A stretch of DNA of 64,000 bases from Arthrobacter sp. ERGS1:01. Its GTDB lineage: Bacteria > Actinomycetota > Actinomycetes > Actinomycetales > Micrococcaceae. Under the pieces are notes generated by a model. The model was not told where the DNA came from. It made no database searches and saw only the letters and a list, made by a program, of their open reading frames with translations. Made by a program: the position numbers and the translations under genes. The stretch spans positions 2,914,001 to 2,978,000 of the forward strand of contig NZ_CP012479.1 in assembly GCF_001281315.1 (NCBI RefSeq), in the 5' to 3' direction. Each line of letters starts with the position of its first letter. Positions within the stretch are counted from its first letter, which is position 1. Below, one piece after another: positions 51,843 through 59,191 of this stretch.

Positions 51843-52535
51843 ATGGCGACAGTTATTCTCGTGCGGCACGGCCGCTCCACAGCCAATGCCACAGGGCTCC
51901 TGGCGGGCCGGGCATTCGGCGTCAGCCTGGACCAGATTGGCCGGGACCAGGCGGCCATTAGCGGAGACCGGCTTGCTCCCGTGCCGCTGGTCGGGGTGGT
52001 GTCGAGTCCTCTTGAGCGTTGTCGGCAGACCGCCCAGTTCATCATCGATCGCCAGACTGGCGCTCCGTACGCGCCCATTGACCCGGATCTCACCGAGTGC
52101 GATTACGGTCAGTGGCAGGGCCGCATGCTCAGTGATCTCGCGACCGAGGATTTGTGGCCGGTGGTCCAGTCGCAACCGTCCGCCGTCGTCTTTCCGGGCG
52201 GTGAATCCATGGCCGCGATGCAGGCCCGGTCAGTGGCAGCGATTCGACGCCACGACGCAGCATTCGAAGCCGAGCACGGGCCAGGGGCCGTGTGGGCGGC
52301 GGTGAGTCACGGTGACATCATCAAGTCGATCCTCGCTGACGCGCTCGGCATGCATCTTGACCTGTTCCAGCGCATCAACGTGGGTCCCGCCTCCATATCG
52401 ATCGTGCACTACGGCGCCAGCCGGCCGACCGTCTACGCGAGCAACACCGATGCGGGTGATCTGTCGTGGTTGTCGAACGGCATCCGCTCTGGCGATACGC
52501 CGGTGGGTGGCGGTGCAGGGCAACGGGCGCCATGA
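51843..52535 (+). CDS. Histidine phosphatase family protein (MSMEG_4193-like)
   Basis: A 230-residue phosphoglycerate-mutase-like phosphatase. The catalytic LVRHGRSTAN is at residues 6-15, the second arginine lies in VVSSPLERCRQTA, the acidic segment is LTECDYGQWQG, and the second histidine is in AAVSHGDIIKSILADAL. It matches the actinobacterial subfamily encoded with DUF3090 and SCO1664-type genes (Rv2135c region in mycobacteria, from memory). The next gene begins 24 bp later. The substrate is unknown. Confidence 0.88.
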   Translation: MATVILVRHGRSTANATGLLAGRAFGVSLDQIGRDQAAISGDRLAPVPLVGVVSSPLERCRQTAQFIIDRQTGAPYAPIDPDLTECDYGQWQGRMLSDLATEDLWPVVQSQPSAVVFPGGESMAAMQARSVAAIRRHDAAFEAEHGPGAVWAAVSHGDIIKSILADALGMHLDLFQRINVGPASISIVHYGASRPTVYASNTDAGDLSWLSNGIRSGDTPVGGGAGQRAP

Positions 52536-52559
52536 AGCTCGTGGGCCTAGAATACTGAC

Positions 52560-53153
52560 ATGCGCACACGTGTTCACGAGTTTTCCTGGCCCGATCGGGT
52601 CGTCATTGGCACCATCGGCCTTCCTGGAGCGCGTACGTTCTACCTCCAGGTGCGCGCAGGAAAGCAAATCGTGAGTATCGCCCTGGAGAAGCAACAGTCG
52701 GCTCTGCTCGCGGAGAAGATCGACGAAATTCTCGACCAGCTCATCACCGTCGAGAGCAACCCCTTCAGCATTCCCACGGGGACCCCTATTGAACTTGTCG
52801 ACAATGACCCGCTCGAGGCCGTCACGGAGCAGTTTCGCACCGGGGCAATGAGTCTCGGGTGGGACCCAACCACAGCCCAGATCGTCATTGAGGCCCACCC
52901 CCTCACCGATGACGACGACGCTGACGCTGATGCTGATGCTGATGCTGATGCTGATGCTGATGCTGATGACGAATCGCATCATGAGGACGAGGCCGCCGAG
53001 TCCGAAATGCTGCGCGTGCGAATGCCGGTGGGCAGCGCCCGCGCATTCGCCAAGCGCACCCGCGAGATCGTGGGTGCCGGCCGTCCGATGTGCCCGCTCT
53101 GCGGTTATCCCGTGGACGCCGACGGACACACCTGCACCCTTCCCGAGGTTTGA
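52560..53153 (+). CDS. DUF3090 family protein with an Ala-Asp repeat insert
   Basis: A 197-residue conserved actinobacterial protein: VHEFSWPDRVVIGTIGLPGARTFYLQVRAG at the N-terminus, then EKQQSALLAEKIDEILDQL and VRMPVGSARAFAKRTREIV. It ends in a zinc-ribbon-like CPLCGYPVDADGHTC. Between the two halves sits an acidic linker with eight Ala-Asp dipeptides encoded by GCTGAT units (52920-52967). The stop shares one base with the next start (TGATG). It lies in a three-gene operon with the phosphatase and SCO1664-type gene. Function unknown. Confidence 0.88.
   Translation: MRTRVHEFSWPDRVVIGTIGLPGARTFYLQVRAGKQIVSIALEKQQSALLAEKIDEILDQLITVESNPFSIPTGTPIELVDNDPLEAVTEQFRTGAMSLGWDPTTAQIVIEAHPLTDDDDADADADADADADADADDESHHEDEAAESEMLRVRMPVGSARAFAKRTREIVGAGRPMCPLCGYPVDADGHTCTLPEV
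52920..52967 (+). repeat. Hexanucleotide tandem repeat (GCTGAT)8 inside the DUF3090 gene
   Basis: Eight consecutive 6-bp units, seven identical GCTGAT and one GCTGAC, code for Ala-Asp. The unit is a multiple of three, so changes in copy number would lengthen or shorten the acidic linker without breaking the frame. Confidence 0.95.
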
Positions 53154-53920
53154 TGCCAACGCCGGACCTCATGGCCGCCGAGCTGACTCTCACCGGCCGA
53201 ATCACGACGGCTTCAAACGCGACATTCCTTGGCAGCATCGGCGACGTAACGGTGGTCTATAAGCCGATAGCCGGCGAAAGTCCGCTGTGGGATTTTCCGC
53301 AGGGAACGCTGGCCCACCGGGAGGTGGCCGCCTACCTGGTCTCGCAGGCCTTTGGCTGGGGCGTTGTGCCCCGCACCTGGCTGCGCGATGGTCCGATGGG
53401 CGAAGGAATGGTGCAGCTCTGGCAGGAGCAGGACCCCGCCCAGGACGCCGTGGACCTGATCGCGGCGGATCACGTGCCGGAGACAGGTTGGAAACAGGTC
53501 CTCAAGGGGCGGGATGAGAACGGTCGGATGGTCGCCCTCGTCCACGAAGACTCGCCGGCACTCAGGCGCATGGCGGTGTTCGACGTCGTCGTCAATAACG
53601 CCGACCGCAAGGGCGACCACATCCTTGCCCTGGCTGACGGACACCGGCACGGCGTGGACCACGGGCTCACCTTCCACCGTGACCACAAGCTGCGCACGGT
53701 GCTGTGGGGGTGGATGGGAGACGCTCTAACTGCCGACGAAGAAGACGGCATAGATCGCGTCAGCGAAGGACTGCACGGTGAGCTGGGCCGAAACCTGGCG
53801 GACTTGCTCACTGCCGAGGAAATCGAGTCTCTCGCCGCGCGCTGCGCCCGGTTGCGATTGGAAGGGCGGTTTCCCGCTCCAAGCGGTGAGATGTCCGCGG
53901 TGCCCTGGCCGCTATTCTAA
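53153..53920 (+). CDS. SCO1664-family protein (PI3/PI4-kinase-like fold)
   Basis: A 255-residue protein of the actinobacterial SCO1664 family. Segments include VVYKPIAGESPLWDFPQGTL, REVAAYLVSQAFGWGVVP, and the kinase-like FDVVVNNADRKGDHIL followed by HGVDHGLTFH, resembling the catalytic loop and DxG metal motif of PI3/PI4-kinase-like proteins. The substrate is unknown. ATG 53153 overlaps the DUF3090 stop by one base. In relatives mshC follows; here the gene converges on the ychF region, and its 3' end borders the displaced ychF terminus. Confidence 0.85.
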   Translation: MPTPDLMAAELTLTGRITTASNATFLGSIGDVTVVYKPIAGESPLWDFPQGTLAHREVAAYLVSQAFGWGVVPRTWLRDGPMGEGMVQLWQEQDPAQDAVDLIAADHVPETGWKQVLKGRDENGRMVALVHEDSPALRRMAVFDVVVNNADRKGDHILALADGHRHGVDHGLTFHRDHKLRTVLWGWMGDALTADEEDGIDRVSEGLHGELGRNLADLLTAEEIESLAARCARLRLEGRFPAPSGEMSAVPWPLF

Positions 53921-54067
53921 AGGACTTGCGGCCACGGGCTTGGCCACTCGTTCGGTTAGCAGCAAAGTGCCTGCCGCATTGGCGTGGCCACCCTCAAAAA
54001 AGCGGATGGCCGCCAGGAACACGTGTTCCCGGCGACCCTCGCAAAAGGTTTCAAGCAGTCCAGCGGC
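53912..54067 (-). other. Open stretch behind the displaced ychF end, possible gene remnant
   Basis: Reading on from the stranded ychF stop in the same frame, 51 codons stay open to a TAG at 53914-53912, with an actinobacterial-looking composition (GRREHVFLAAIRFFEGGH in its middle). There is no good start codon or ribosome binding site, and the opposite strand is also open there. The rest of 53921-54067 shows no other gene. It could be the tail of a lost gene or chance. The 386-bp gap 53921-54306 otherwise holds the stranded ychF terminus, the insertion core and a promoter. Confidence 0.2.
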
Positions 54068-54096
54068 TTAGACGTTGAAGCGGAACTCCACCACGT
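54068..54096 (-). other. Displaced native 3' end of ychF (attachment-site half)
   Basis: On the minus strand this encodes VVEFRFNV followed by TAA, the exact C-terminus of YchF, in GC-rich codons (TTC CGC TTC AAC GTC). Its first 13 bases, ACGTGGTGGAGTT (54096-54084), are identical to the functional ychF copy at 55570-55558. Upstream of the core there is no YchF similarity, so this is a detached gene end. Confidence 0.85.
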
Positions 54097-54294
54097 TTCG
54101 TAGCCGAACAGCCTCAGCGACAAATCCAATACACCCTATTCGTCGCGAACGACCGGCAGTTGGATCATGCAGACTATCGGTTAGGTAGATCCATCTCGAC
54201 CGACAAACTCATTCGGCAAAAGTCAGCCAGGCGTTTGGCCGGCGCCGGTATGCGAACCTGAGCTGGGATCGACATCTCTGTCGCAGTCGAGACA

Positions 54295-54300
54295 TAGACT
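54295..54300 (+). promoter_or_regulatory. -10 box for a leaderless transcript of the element gene
   Basis: TAGACT ends 6 bp before the ATG at 54307, the spacing expected when transcription begins at or next to the start codon. No Shine-Dalgarno is present. The same hexamer is the -10 candidate of the helicase leader at 5613. Confidence 0.5.
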
Positions 54301-54306
54301 CCAGCT

Positions 54307-55272
54307 ATGGTTAAGGAACATGAAACGCAAGCAACAATCTTCAACGACTCATGGAGCCGACTCTCTTGGGTTGAAGATCAGGTCGAGAGAGTACGCAGGC
54401 TCGCGGAGCCATGGACTCTTTTGGCAAATCACGCGCGGTTAACGACGGCAATAGATGAATTGGCGACGAACGAAGGGCACTTTGAGTTCGAGGTTGGTGT
54501 CCACCCAACGCCGGAGCTGCCGTCCACCATCAATTTCCTCATCGGTAATATCGTCACCGACGCACGCTCATGCCTCGATATGGCCATAGATGCAATTTGG
54601 AGGAATTATGGACTAGATGAACACGGCGTACAGGTTCAGTTTCCCCTCGAAGATAACTTTGCCGAGAAGCGTGTCAACTCTCGAAAGGGACGCGGGCTTC
54701 GCACTTTCATCGACCGTCTCGATGACCGTTTCGTAGAGGTCATTGAACGCGCCCAGCCGAACTATGCGGGCGGAATGCTGGACATCCCGGCTAATCTATC
54801 TGCGGTCTTTATCAGCAAGCTCTCGAACGCCAACAAGCACCGCAATATCACTCCGGTGACTCTTCAGACTGTACTCACGTCATCGTGGACGAACGAGCCA
54901 GGCCTGAAGCTCACCGTCCTCGACGCAGATATGAAACAAGGGATTCCTCCCCTACGTTTTGCCGTCGACTACGATTCTGCGATCTATTCTGGCCGCAACA
55001 TTTGTGAGTACATCGATGAATTGGGACTTCAGGCTCCGACCGCATTACAGATCAATTTCGCTCAGCGGCTCATTGTCGATCGGCAAGAAATACCCCTGTT
55101 TCCGCCTAGATTCGATGGTGCAAAGATCGAGTGGCGAGCCGAATTGGACGACGTACTCTCGAAAGTCCCTGCCTACATCAGGCTGACGCTTCGTAATCTA
55201 AATCGCGTGCACAGCATTATTGAGAAAGGTACCGGAGAATTCTATTTCCTCGATTCGAACTCAACTCTATGA
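54307..55272 (+). CDS. Uncharacterised cargo protein of the ychF-integrated element
   Basis: A 321-residue soluble protein, helical at the N-terminus. No named domain is recognised. It shows the layout of a scattered family of island-borne unknowns: a helix NFLIGNIVTDARSCLDMAIDAIW (about 77-99), then FPLE, a QPNYAG turn, and LSNANKHRNITPV (about 177-189) with a conserved-looking Asn-Lys-His-Arg. The C-terminal half is predicted beta-rich. Codon use is AT-richer than all neighbours, in keeping with recent transfer. It is the only gene in the element. A defence or regulatory role is possible but unsupported. Confidence 0.8.
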   Translation: MVKEHETQATIFNDSWSRLSWVEDQVERVRRLAEPWTLLANHARLTTAIDELATNEGHFEFEVGVHPTPELPSTINFLIGNIVTDARSCLDMAIDAIWRNYGLDEHGVQVQFPLEDNFAEKRVNSRKGRGLRTFIDRLDDRFVEVIERAQPNYAGGMLDIPANLSAVFISKLSNANKHRNITPVTLQTVLTSSWTNEPGLKLTVLDADMKQGIPPLRFAVDYDSAIYSGRNICEYIDELGLQAPTALQINFAQRLIVDRQEIPLFPPRFDGAKIEWRAELDDVLSKVPAYIRLTLRNLNRVHSIIEKGTGEFYFLDSNSTL

Positions 55273-55280
55273 GCAACCTG

Positions 55281-55303
55281 CCACTCTGCAGCCAGCAGAG
55301 CGG
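55281..55303 (+). terminator. Hairpin just after the element gene
   Basis: CCACTCTGC (55281-55289) pairs with GCAGAGCGG (55295-55303) with one mismatch and loop AGCCA, 9 bp after the stop and followed by TTCC. Weak intrinsic terminator candidate. Confidence 0.4.
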
Positions 55304-55481
55304 TTCCTGCTGCAAGACAATTTGATGCCTCAGGGCACTCCGAATGGGCTGTTTGTGCTGAAGTCGATTGTAAGCTCTGAAAAGCAAAGGCCTCCGGTGT
55401 GTCATTCATTCCAGATTCTGAAGTCAGCCTTTTTCACGTCGTTCTTTGACCATTTGTTGAACACGAATCAGCGCCGATCAC

Positions 55482-55519
55482 AGAAATACCCGGAGAGCTC
55501 ATACACTCCGGGCATTTCT
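55482..55519. terminator. Bidirectional terminator at the right end of the element
   Basis: AGAAATACCCGGAG (55482-55495) pairs with CTCCGGGCATTTCT (55506-55519), one mismatch, loop of 10. It lies 22 bp past the ychF stop and can end both ychF (minus) and the element transcript (plus). It is inside the element, so the insertion also supplied ychF's terminator. The rest of 55304-55541 shows no gene. Confidence 0.65.
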
Positions 55520-55541
55520 TAATGTCTAGGTTGATTTGACT

Positions 55542-55570
55542 CTAAACATTAAATCTAAACTCCACCACGT
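55542..55570 (-). other. Element-supplied 3' end of ychF (attachment-site half)
   Basis: The last codons of the working ychF read TTT AGA TTT AAT GTT TAG after the shared core ACGTGGTGGAGTT. They encode the same residues (FRFNV) as the GC-rich copy at 54068. The abrupt switch to AT-rich codons right at the core marks the recombination junction. Confidence 0.85.
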
Positions 55571-56627
55571 CGCCGTCGTGCATGACATAGTCCTTGCCTT
55601 CGATCCGGACCTTGCCCTTGGCCTTGGCCTCGTGCATGGAGCCGGCTTCGATGAGGTCCTCAAAGTGGACAACCTCGGCCTTGATGAAGCCGCGCTGGAA
55701 GTCGGAGTGGATCACGCCGGCAGCCTGGGGGGCCGTATCACCCTGGTGGATGGTCCAGGCGCGGGTTTCCTTGGGACCAGCCGTGAGGTAGGTCTGCAGG
55801 CCCAGCGTGTGGAAGCCGACGCGGGCCAGCTGGTCCAGGCCGGACTCGTCCTGGCCGTTCATCTCCAGCATTTCGCGGGCTTCCTCCTCGTCAAGCTCGG
55901 CCAGGTCGGCCTCGAGCTTGGCGTCCAGGAAGATCGCATCCGCGGGGGCCACCAGGGCGCGCAGTTCCTCCTGGCGCTCCGGGTTGCCCAACACGGCGTC
56001 GTCGACGTTGAACACGTAGATGAACGGCTTGGCCGTGAGCAGGCCCAGTTCCTTGAGGTGTTCCATCTCCAGCTTGTCGCTCTTGATGGAGGAGAAAATG
56101 GTGTCGCCGCGTTCCAGGACCTTCTGGGCGTCCTTGATCGCGTTGAGCTCGGCGGCCTCGCGCTGCTTGAGCTTGACGGCCTTTTCGATGCGCGGCACAG
56201 CCTTTTCAATGGTCTGCAGGTCCGCGAGGATCAGTTCGGTGTTGATGGTCTCCATGTCGGAGCTCGGGTCAACCTTGCCGTCCACGTGGACAACATCGGG
56301 GTCGTCGAAGACGCGGATGACCTGGGCGATGGCCTCGGCCTCGCGGATGTTGGCCAGGAACTTGTTGCCCAGCCCTTCACCCTCGGAGGCACCCTTGACG
56401 ATGCCGGCAATGTCCACGAAGGACACCGTGGCCGGCAGCAGGCGGGCGGATCCGAAGACCTCGGCGAGCTTTGCCAGGCGCGGATCGGGCAGGCTGACCA
56501 TGCCAACGTTGGGCTCGATCGTGGCGAACGGGTAGTTCGCTGCGAGCACGTTGTTGCGCGTCAGTGCGTTGAAAAGGGTTGATTTGCCGACGTTGGGCAG
56601 TCCGACGATGCCAATAGTAAGAGCCAC
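55542..56627 (-). CDS. ychF: Redox-regulated ATPase YchF
   Basis: A 361-residue member of the Obg-like P-loop family that binds ribosomes and hydrolyses ATP. Motifs are [14 protein letters not shown] (8-21), the switch [23 protein letters not shown] in outline, and the non-canonical G4 (NVDD region near 207), followed by the C-terminal TGS domain. The protein is full length despite the insertion: its final five codons and stop come from the integrated element. Start ATG 56627. Neighbours rmuC and ispH match the mycobacterial order. Confidence 0.95.
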   Translation of the reverse strand: MALTIGIVGLPNVGKSTLFNALTRNNVLAANYPFATIEPNVGMVSLPDPRLAKLAEVFGSARLLPATVSFVDIAGIVKGASEGEGLGNKFLANIREAEAIAQVIRVFDDPDVVHVDGKVDPSSDMETINTELILADLQTIEKAVPRIEKAVKLKQREAAELNAIKDAQKVLERGDTIFSSIKSDKLEMEHLKELGLLTAKPFIYVFNVDDAVLGNPERQEELRALVAPADAIFLDAKLEADLAELDEEEAREMLEMNGQDESGLDQLARVGFHTLGLQTYLTAGPKETRAWTIHQGDTAPQAAGVIHSDFQRGFIKAEVVHFEDLIEAGSMHEAKAKGKVRIEGKDYVMHDGDVVEFRFNV

Positions 56628-56636
56628 GGACCAAGC

Positions 56637-56723
56637 TTACCGGCAGGGTCCCAATTTTGCCGCCTGCGGCGAAACTGGGGGGCCGGGAAGCGTTACCGGC
56701 AGGGTCCCGGATTTGCTGCCTGC
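56637..56723 (+). repeat. 31-bp imperfect direct repeat between ychF and rmuC
   Basis: A 31-bp unit beginning TTACCGGCAGGGTCCC is found at 56637-56667 and again at 56693-56723, with 27 of 31 positions identical. Between and within them is an inverted repeat (56650-56663 with 56666-56679). It fills the divergent ychF/rmuC upstream region. Confidence 0.7.
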
Positions 56724-56766
56724 TTACATGGCGAACGATGTCAGTGGCTCGTGGCAAGGTGGCTCC

Positions 56767-57948
56767 ATGACTGGAATTGGATGGCTTGTGGCCGTATTGA
56801 TGTTGCTGGCGGGCCTTGTGCTGGGGGCGGCTGCCGTGGCCTGGTACCTGCGCGGGCGGCTCCTTGTGGCCGGGGAGGAGTCCGCCGCCGCGCAGGCCCG
56901 GGTGGGTGAATTGACGGCGAACTTTGCCGCGGCGGATGCCGAGCGCCGGCTGTTGTTCAACCAGAACCGTGCCATGTCGGTCCAGCAGTCCTCGGATTCC
57001 TCCGTGCTGCAGGCGCTGGGGCCCGTTTCGGAGAAGCTCAGCGCGGTGCAGCGCCAGGTGGCCCTGTTGGAGCGCGACCGCGTGGAGCAGTACGGCCAGC
57101 TCGCCGAACAGCTGCGCGACGCCAAGGACGCCGATGCCCGTTTGCTGGCTACCACCACGTCGCTGGAGTCGGCCCTGCGGTCCAACAACGCCCGCGGCAA
57201 GTGGGGCGAGGTGCAGTTGCGCCGCGTCGTGGAGGCCGCGGGCATGTTGGCCCATGTGGACTTTGAGGAGCAGGTCCACACGCTCACCGACGACGGCGCG
57301 CACCGCCCCGACATGGTGGTCCGGCTGCCCGGCGGCAAGGAACTGGTCCTTGATGCGAAGGTGCCGCTGTCCTCCTACCTGCAGGCGCACGACGCCGGAG
57401 CCTCCGAGGACTCCGATTCCCACCAACACCTGGCCCGCCATGCAAAAGCCGTCAAGGCCCACGTCGACGCATTGTCGGCCAAGAAGTACTGGACCTCGGC
57501 CCACAACTCCCCCGAACTGGTGATCTGCTTCGTGCCCGTCGAGTCGATCCTGTCCGCGGCGCTCGTGGCCGATCCGGGACTGTTGGACTACGCCATGGCG
57601 AAGAACGTGGTGCTGGCCTCGCCCATCTCGCTGTTGGCCATCCTGAAGTCGATCGCCTTCAGCTGGCGCCAGGATGTGCTGACGGAAAGCGCCAAGGAGC
57701 TCTTTGACTTGTCCGCCCAGCTGTACACGCGCCTTGGCGTCATGGGTGAGGCGGTCTCCAATGTGGGCGCCTCGCTGAAAACGTCGGTGGACCGCTACAA
57801 CAAGTTGGTGGGCACCCTCGAAGCCCGGGTCCTTCCAACCGCCCGCAAACTCAACGCCTTCGACCCCGGAACCCTGGCCGCACCGGTCCTGGTGGAGGTG
57901 TCGCCGCGGACCTTCACGGCGCCGGAACTGGAAGAGCGCGCCGGATAG
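56767..57948 (+). CDS. rmuC: DNA recombination protein RmuC
   Basis: A 393-residue protein with an N-terminal membrane anchor (about 5-28), a coiled-coil stretch (about 35-130), and the RmuC nuclease-like domain from NNARGKWGEVQLRRVVEAAGM to the Lys-rich active region PDMVVRLPGGKELVLDAKVPLSSYL (about 170-195). It limits DNA rearrangements or degrades aberrant structures; the exact activity is poorly known. ATG 56767 follows AAGGTGG; an ATG at 56728 would add 13 residues. It is divergent from ychF. Confidence 0.9.
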   Translation: MTGIGWLVAVLMLLAGLVLGAAAVAWYLRGRLLVAGEESAAAQARVGELTANFAAADAERRLLFNQNRAMSVQQSSDSSVLQALGPVSEKLSAVQRQVALLERDRVEQYGQLAEQLRDAKDADARLLATTTSLESALRSNNARGKWGEVQLRRVVEAAGMLAHVDFEEQVHTLTDDGAHRPDMVVRLPGGKELVLDAKVPLSSYLQAHDAGASEDSDSHQHLARHAKAVKAHVDALSAKKYWTSAHNSPELVICFVPVESILSAALVADPGLLDYAMAKNVVLASPISLLAILKSIAFSWRQDVLTESAKELFDLSAQLYTRLGVMGEAVSNVGASLKTSVDRYNKLVGTLEARVLPTARKLNAFDPGTLAAPVLVEVSPRTFTAPELEERAG

Positions 57949-57956
57949 GGAACCCG

Positions 57957-58063
57957 CCGAGAACTGCTTTGGCGACCGAAAACTGCATTGGCCGCCGAAA
58001 ACTGAGGCCGTGCACGCGATCGCATGCACGGCCTCAGTTTTCGGCACTAAAAGCAGTTCTCGG
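57957..58063. repeat. Nested double palindrome between rmuC and ispH
   Basis: An outer 14-bp pair, CCGAGAACTGCTTT (57957-57970) with its exact inverse at 58050-58063, encloses an inner perfect 21-bp pair (57994-58014 with 58025-58045; loop 10). Related half-units with CGAAAACTGCA and TGCAGTTCTCG flank them at 57977 and 58070. It lies between convergent genes. The inner stem can terminate transcripts, but the repeated GAAAACTG/GAGAACTG units suggest a dispersed element. Confidence 0.75.
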
Positions 58064-58096
58064 TGCCGGATGCAGTTCTCGCGGAGCGGGTGAAGA

Positions 58097-59182
58097 CTAG
58101 TTCACTGGGCGCTTGCCGTGCCCGCCCAGCCCGCTGGTGCTGTCCCCTGCCGCCTTCATGGTGGCGCGGAGTTCCTTGGGGAGCGAGAACAGGATGTCCT
58201 CCTCGGCCGTCACCACTTCTTCAACGGAGCCGAAGCCGTAGTCGGCCAGCAGGCGCAGCACGTCCTGGACCAGAATTTCCGGCACGGAGGCGCCGCTGGT
58301 GACGCCAACCGTGGCGATTCCCTCAAACCAGGTCTCGTCGATTTCGTTGGCGAAGTCCACCCGGTAGGAGGCCTTGGCGCCGTATTCCAGGGCCACCTCA
58401 ACGAGGCGGACGGAGTTCGAGGAGTTGGCCGAGCCCACCACGATGACCAGCTCAGCCTGCGGTGCGATCTTCTTGATGGCCACCTGGCGGTTGGTGGTGG
58501 CGTAGCAAATATCGTCGCTCGGCGGGTTCTGGAGCTTGGGGAAACGCTCCTTGAGGATGTCGACAATTTCCATGGTCTCGTCCACCGAGAGCGTGGTCTG
58601 CGAGAGCCAGATCAGGTGGTCCGGGTCCTCGACCTGGACCGTGCGCGCCTCGGCCGGGTTGTTCACGATCGTGGTGCTCTCCGGCGCCTCGCCGTACGTT
58701 CCCTCAACCTCCTCGTGCCCCTCGTGGCCGATCAGCAGGATGTGGTTCTTAGCCTTGGCGAAGCGGACGGCTTCCTTGTGGACCTTGGTCACCAGCGGGC
58801 AGGTTGCGTCGATTGTGCGCAGCCCGCGGTCCTCGGCCGACTGCACCACGGCGGGTGAGACGCCGTGGGCGGAAAACACCACCAGCTCACCCTCGGGAAC
58901 TTCCTCATTTTCCTCGACGAAGATGGCGCCCTTTTCCTCAAGTGAGGAGACAACGTGGACGTTATGGACGATCTGCTTGCGCACGTAGACGGGCGCGCCG
59001 TGGTGTTCCAGGGCCTTTTCGACCGCGATCACGGCACGATCCACACCGGCGCAATAACCGCGCGGGGCTGCCAGCAGGACGCGCTTCGTTCCAGCTACCG
59101 GGGCGGCAGCGGCCACCTCTTCGGGCGACCGGCGGCGGCGCGGTACGGCGGGCATGGGAAAGGAAACGGCAGTGGTGCTCAT
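58097..59182 (-). CDS. ispH: 4-hydroxy-3-methylbut-2-enyl diphosphate reductase
   Basis: A 361-residue iron-sulfur enzyme making isopentenyl and dimethylallyl diphosphate in the last step of the MEP isoprenoid pathway. The three cluster cysteines are in [11 protein letters not shown] (about 44), [11 protein letters not shown] (about 128) and [11 protein letters not shown] (about 224). The substrate-binding SANSSNS motif is also intact. A 30-residue N-terminal extension before the core is common in actinobacteria. Start ATG 59182. It is followed on the same strand-side by the nested palindrome. Confidence 0.95.
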   Translation of the reverse strand: MSTTAVSFPMPAVPRRRRSPEEVAAAAPVAGTKRVLLAAPRGYCAGVDRAVIAVEKALEHHGAPVYVRKQIVHNVHVVSSLEEKGAIFVEENEEVPEGELVVFSAHGVSPAVVQSAEDRGLRTIDATCPLVTKVHKEAVRFAKAKNHILLIGHEGHEEVEGTYGEAPESTTIVNNPAEARTVQVEDPDHLIWLSQTTLSVDETMEIVDILKERFPKLQNPPSDDICYATTNRQVAIKKIAPQAELVIVVGSANSSNSVRLVEVALEYGAKASYRVDFANEIDETWFEGIATVGVTSGASVPEILVQDVLRLLADYGFGSVEEVVTAEEDILFSLPKELRATMKAAGDSTSGLGGHGKRPVN

Positions 59183-59191
59183 GATTCCATC

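Larger units (their letters stand above)
54084..55570. mobile_element. Small integrated element at the 3' end of ychF
   Basis: A direct repeat of 13 bp (54084-54096 and 55558-55570) bounds 1474 bp of visibly lower-GC DNA. The right-hand copy completes the present ychF with AT-rich codons, including the rare AGA and TTT/AAT; the left-hand copy is the native GC-rich ending. This is what tyrosine-recombinase elements do when they enter a gene's 3' end and restore its reading frame. Inside lies one gene (54307-55272) and two hairpins, but no integrase, excisionase or replication gene. It is therefore a decayed island, or a minimal element moved in trans. Confidence 0.75.

Noticed and set aside
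52920..52967. Frameshifting phase-variation tract
   Set aside because: The unit is 6 bp, so copy changes keep the reading frame; on/off switching is not expected.
55220..55522. 100-codon plus-strand frame at the end of the element
   Set aside because: It starts inside the cargo gene in another frame, runs through two hairpins and has no ribosome binding site or recognised similarity.
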